Below are positions 60,142 to 64,000 of a stretch of 64,000 bases of DNA, piece by piece. This DNA comes from Primulina eburnea (lineage: Eukaryota > Streptophyta > Magnoliopsida > Lamiales > Gesneriaceae), in assembly GCF_022965805.1 (NCBI RefSeq), contig NC_133110.1:35712317-35776316 (forward strand). Reading direction: 5' to 3'. The translations under genes were made by a program, and so were the position numbers. Position 1 is the first letter of the stretch. The number at the start of each line of letters is the position of its first letter. The notes under the pieces are model-generated. The model was not told the origin of the DNA and did not search any database. It saw only the letters and a list, made by a program, of their open reading frames with translations.

Positions 60142-61741
60142 TGTAGTAGCTCCGAGTTCCAAAGGTGTAATTAACGGATGTATTGTTGATAAGAGTTTAT
60201 TAATGTGTAACTTTTGACACGAGTCATGATTCGGGTTAACGGACCGAAGAATGGTTCGGTAATGCACCGCGATGTTCATTACGGCTCCGAAGTTGAGATT
60301 CTGGTGGGATCCGATCATTAGTGTCAAGAGTTGCATCGACCACGTGAGTTCGCGTAAGGTCCGAAGTGGGGTTCGGTGGATCCCGATTCATGAGGTTGTC
60401 CAAGAGCAGCTGGACACGCTTGCCAGTTCCCGGGACGGTCCGCGTGTATGGCTCGCGCGATCACGACTCATGCTGTCAAGAGCCAATGTGACACGTAGCG
60501 TTCGGCGTTCCGAGTGACATCCCTAATGGTGTTCCGGAGGATCCGAACATGGCCTATAAAAGTGGTCGGGAGTTTCCTCCATTTGAACCTCGCCAATTCC
60601 AGCATCCATTAGCATTTCATCGTTTCTGACAGGTTCTTAGCCTTGTTCCGAGATTTGGGCCTCGGGGAGCTGGCCTGGTCTGTAGATACAGAGCTGTGCT
60701 CTAGTTGGGAGCTTAGCGGGTACATCCTCGGGCTAGCGACGGACGAAAGGTTTGGAATTTATCAGTATTTATCTAGGGATTTCTTAGTTAAGGTCTGGTA
60801 GATAAGTTTAGAGATGGTTTTCACTTGAGAATAGGCTTGGATATGAACCTGTTGTCTGGTTGTTCCAGTGGATTAAGGATGCTGTGTATAGAGGTACGAA
60901 AGTATCAATCCGAACGCAATATCCTGGTTGAGTATGACATATCTTATATGTGTGCATGATTATGTGGTTGCATTGATATATGTCCTATGATGGCATGCTA
61001 TTATGTTCCGGTTATACTGCCAGCGTTGCATTCATGTTGAGCCGATTCTTCTTCGAGATAGCCTTTGCTGTTGACTGTATCTCTTTCGAGAGTAAGCTAT
61101 AGTCTTGGGGCGCCTCCGCTCAGACCCTTTCTGTGGACGCACTGACACCCGAGATTACACCAGCTGGCCGACGGGTCGGGAGGGCTTCGGTGGCTGTCCG
61201 GGACATTTTAGGTCCCGTCTGTCTTGTAAGTGGATGATGACCCAGAGGTGTACCGGCGCGCACTATCCAACTTGGCGCCTCTAGACTCGAGGCCATTGTT
61301 GAGAATCCTTTTGTGACTCCTGTTCTTGCACTACCCCCGTAGCATGCATCAAGCAGTATATCAATTTCAATACTGGTCTGTAGACTCATACTTTTGACTG
61401 GCGTTCTTATTCGCTCACGTCCTGACGGTTTTGTTTTATTCTTGGACACCCGCATTCCCCAACGGGGCAGGCCTCAGATTGGTACAGACTCAGAGGAGGG
61501 CAGGACGGAGGACTGAGTAGCTGGTCTGGTTTCGTTATCGGTATTGTTTTGATTCGATATGGTGTATTCTGATATTTTATTTTTGAGTTATTCTAGAACT
61601 TCGATATGGGTTGTATAATTAATAGTTGTCGACTCTTTTTTTTTCCGCTGTCTATCCTCTGATTATTGTTAATAATCATGGTTAATTGCATGCTTAGTTT
61701 TTTTGGATTTGTAGGGTGAATTTCGGAACGGGTCGACTACA
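60142..61741 (+). repeat. Indel-ridden copy of the nested solo LTR (matches 37769-39266)
   Basis: Present at the same pol position as the solo LTR of the left body, with the same right flank AATAGGCGCAGATGTC; 1600 bp against 1498, so insertions outnumber deletions. Confidence 0.85.
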
Positions 61742-63240
61742 ATAGGCGCAGATGTCAAACGTCTTGCGAAGTTCTCAAGTAAACTGCTCTCGCCACTCTG
61801 GAGTCCACCTCAATGAAACATCTTTTCCGAGTGAGCTGCGTGAGTGGCTAAGCAACCTGAGATGAAGTTGTCAATGACACGGGAGATAGATACCCGCACA
61901 GCCATCCCATAGAAACTGGGATCTCGCCTACTGTCGTCGGACGCGCCAGTTCCATATACACCGCTTCCACCTTGCTCGGGTCACTGAAACTCCCTTGTAT
62001 TCCGAAATGACATACCCAAGGATACACCCCTTGTCAATCCAAAACTCACATTTACTCAACTTCCATAATGTGAGTTTTGCGAAGTTCTGTAAAATAGTCC
62101 TTAAGTGTTGTACGTTGTGCTTGCTGATCATGCGAATGGTATTAAGATTCATCTATACAATCAACCCACAACAAACTTATCCAAGAATTCCCGAAAAAAC
62201 CCGATTCATCAGATAGCATAAAACTGTTGGTCATTTCGTCACCCCAAAAGGCATAACCAGAACTATAACTGCCTCATGCCCACCGGTACCGGGTTCCACT
62301 GAATGGCAGTCATTCGATATATCTCCCTGATGAGACCCCGGAAGCTGATGATGACCAGACACATTAAATCAATCTTGGAATACCCCGAGAGGTTTCCTTG
62401 CGTTGTGCAAATAAATCATCAATCCGTGGCAACGGATACTTATTCTTTCGTAGCACGGCAACTGCCGATAATCTATGCAAGAGCCGCCATAGACCATCCT
62501 TCTTTTTGACAAAAAGAAAACTGGTGCTCCCCACGGGGACACATGGTCGAATATACCCCTTGTCAAGACAGATCCTGCACACTGCTGTTTTATTCTTGCA
62601 TCTCTGATGGACGCTAAACTATAAAGGAGCTTTTTAGCAGATTGGTGCCGTGCCTGCCCTAAATCAATGCCGAATCCACTTCCCGACGGGCGGAAACACC
62701 AGAATCTCCTCGTGAGAAAACATCCGGAAAATCGGCAAAACCACTGGAATGTCGCTGATCCGACCTATCTGCTGACGAATCCAAAGCATAGATAAGGTAG
62801 CCTTCCCCGCCCGACTCTCAAGCACGACAGGCTTTCCAGAGCAGAGAACACCACAGGCATCGGGGGTCGCGCTCCCTTCCATAGAAAAACCAACTTTCGC
62901 CCTCAACTGGACGAGAAATGTCACACCAACCTTCTGATAACGTCCACAGTGCTGCTACCACACAGTGCCACAATCTATTCCCGAATGCAATCAAAATCCT
63001 CCATCGATCAAGAATCATCAAATTAGCAGTTAAAACATTTACCCTCAAAGACTCTAGAGGACCTACCCAAAACTAGACGTTTAGGCTAGCCACCGAATGA
63101 CCCATCGGGTGGAAACGATACACAACGTCCAAAAAGTGAAAGGTAATGCCTGACGCTTAGCAAATCTCGCAGATCTGAATTGAATGTGATGCACCAGTAT
63201 CAATGAGAACGTAAGCAGGTAATCCACATTAATAAAAAAA
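61742..63240 (-). pseudogene. Indel-ridden copy of protease and RT (matches 39267-40710)
   Basis: Fragments of RT and protease appear in shifting frames, for example FVKKKDG at minus 62364-62582. No continuous reading frame. Confidence 0.8.
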
Positions 63241-64000
63241 ACACCTGCGATAACTCTGTCGTTTCTCCTCAGCACCTGATCCTGTTAAGAGCAAAAGACC
63301 TGCCCTTGAGTACGGGTCGGAGTGTAGAAACCCTGAGTTAGACTGTCCTGCTGTGGCCTCTGATGAACGACAGAGCTGAGAACCAGATCCTGATCGCTCC
63401 GCCCTTCTGTGGGACCATCTCTCTTCCTATGGCCCTCTCACGCATTTGAACAAGTCCCCGCAACTTTCGGAACACCCTCCGTCGGATGATCCTTCCCCGC
63501 AATGCTGACACGGGGCCTTCTTCTTCCCAAAATGGTGACTCCTCCAGTCTCCAGAGGAAGAAGACATTAGACCAGCCTTCTTGAAATGCTTGGGCGCGGG
63601 ACCCAAAGAACTAGTTAGACGAGCAGATGCATGGCTCGACCCTCTCAGCAAACTGCCCTCACCTGGCGGACAACGTTTCACAAGGGCCCTCATATACATG
63701 CTCGGATCATCGCAGACAACAAAACCCTATCAACAAACGGCCTGGATTGAGGCCCTGGAGAAAATGGTTCTATACTCATGGCCCTAGCATGTCACTGACA
63801 TGTGGATCATCGGAAAAACTCCAAGACTACAGATATTCTGCTGATGACTCACAACAGACAAACTTCCTGCTTCAAGATTGATCAACCAATCGCCTTGGTC
63901 CTGCAGAACGGCCTCGGCGGAAAGTAACAAGCAGCAGAAAGCGGCTCGGAAATCACCACCAAAGACTCGACCCTTGTCGCTAATACTATCGGTGCAGAGG
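63241..64000 (-). pseudogene. Indel-ridden copy of gag (matches about 40711-41449), runs off right edge
   Basis: Contains the zinc-knuckle area and LTSSLGPAPKHFKKAG in broken frames, and is collinear with the left body gag to the window edge. Confidence 0.8.

Overview
The window is nuclear DNA of a flowering plant. It holds intron-bearing genes of plant families (an NB-ARC resistance gene of the potato R1 type, a NAC factor, a TIM8 gene copy) in a mass of LTR retrotransposons, Helitrons, hAT and MITE elements. The R1-like resistance gene type and the small GAGACGGTCTCAC foldback elements suggest an asterid, possibly Lamiales; that placement is inference from memory of such families. About three quarters of the window is mobile DNA. 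I see one plausibly intact host gene, the NAC gene at 29683-30556.

Layout. 1-9600: the N-terminal end of one R1-like resistance gene runs off the left edge, and a full-length but broken paralogue lies at 6412-9013, both on the minus strand. Between and beside them are three near-identical 181-182 bp MITEs with 9 bp target duplications, a larger foldback element, and the 3' part and LTR of a decayed Ty1/copia element. 9912-13565: a two-exon TIM8 pseudogene (minus strand) whose intron holds a decayed hAT transposon. 14730-28110: a nest at least three and probably four layers deep: a foldback element split by Helitron 1, which is split by a gag-only Ty3/gypsy element (target duplication AATAC), whose 3' LTR is split by a short gypsy derivative with two 1264 bp LTRs that look identical. 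28111-33649: the NAC gene, a MITE, a tandem duplication and a solo LTR with perfect TTCAC target duplications. 33650 to about 50345: Helitron 2, same family as Helitron 1 but inverted, split by a 14.7 kb tandem gypsy chromovirus (LTR-body-LTR-body-LTR) bounded by one GTAAT target duplication; the left body is itself split by a solo LTR (target duplication ATAGG). 50975-56784: a Tat-like gypsy element with gag only, carrying a 5S-rRNA-bearing TRIM (Cassandra-like).

56785-64000 repeats 34458-41449, including the same nested solo LTR, but with insertions and deletions every few tens of bases. This looks like unpolished long-read sequence at a contig end rather than a real second locus.

I found no undescribed gene system. 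The most informative features are the nested insertions, whose empty sites are preserved in the sister Helitron; the three-LTR array; the short element with matching LTRs; the 5S-bearing TRIM; the paired MITE insertions at the same site of the two resistance-gene paralogues; and the probable assembly artefact on the right. All coordinates and alignments were made by eye.
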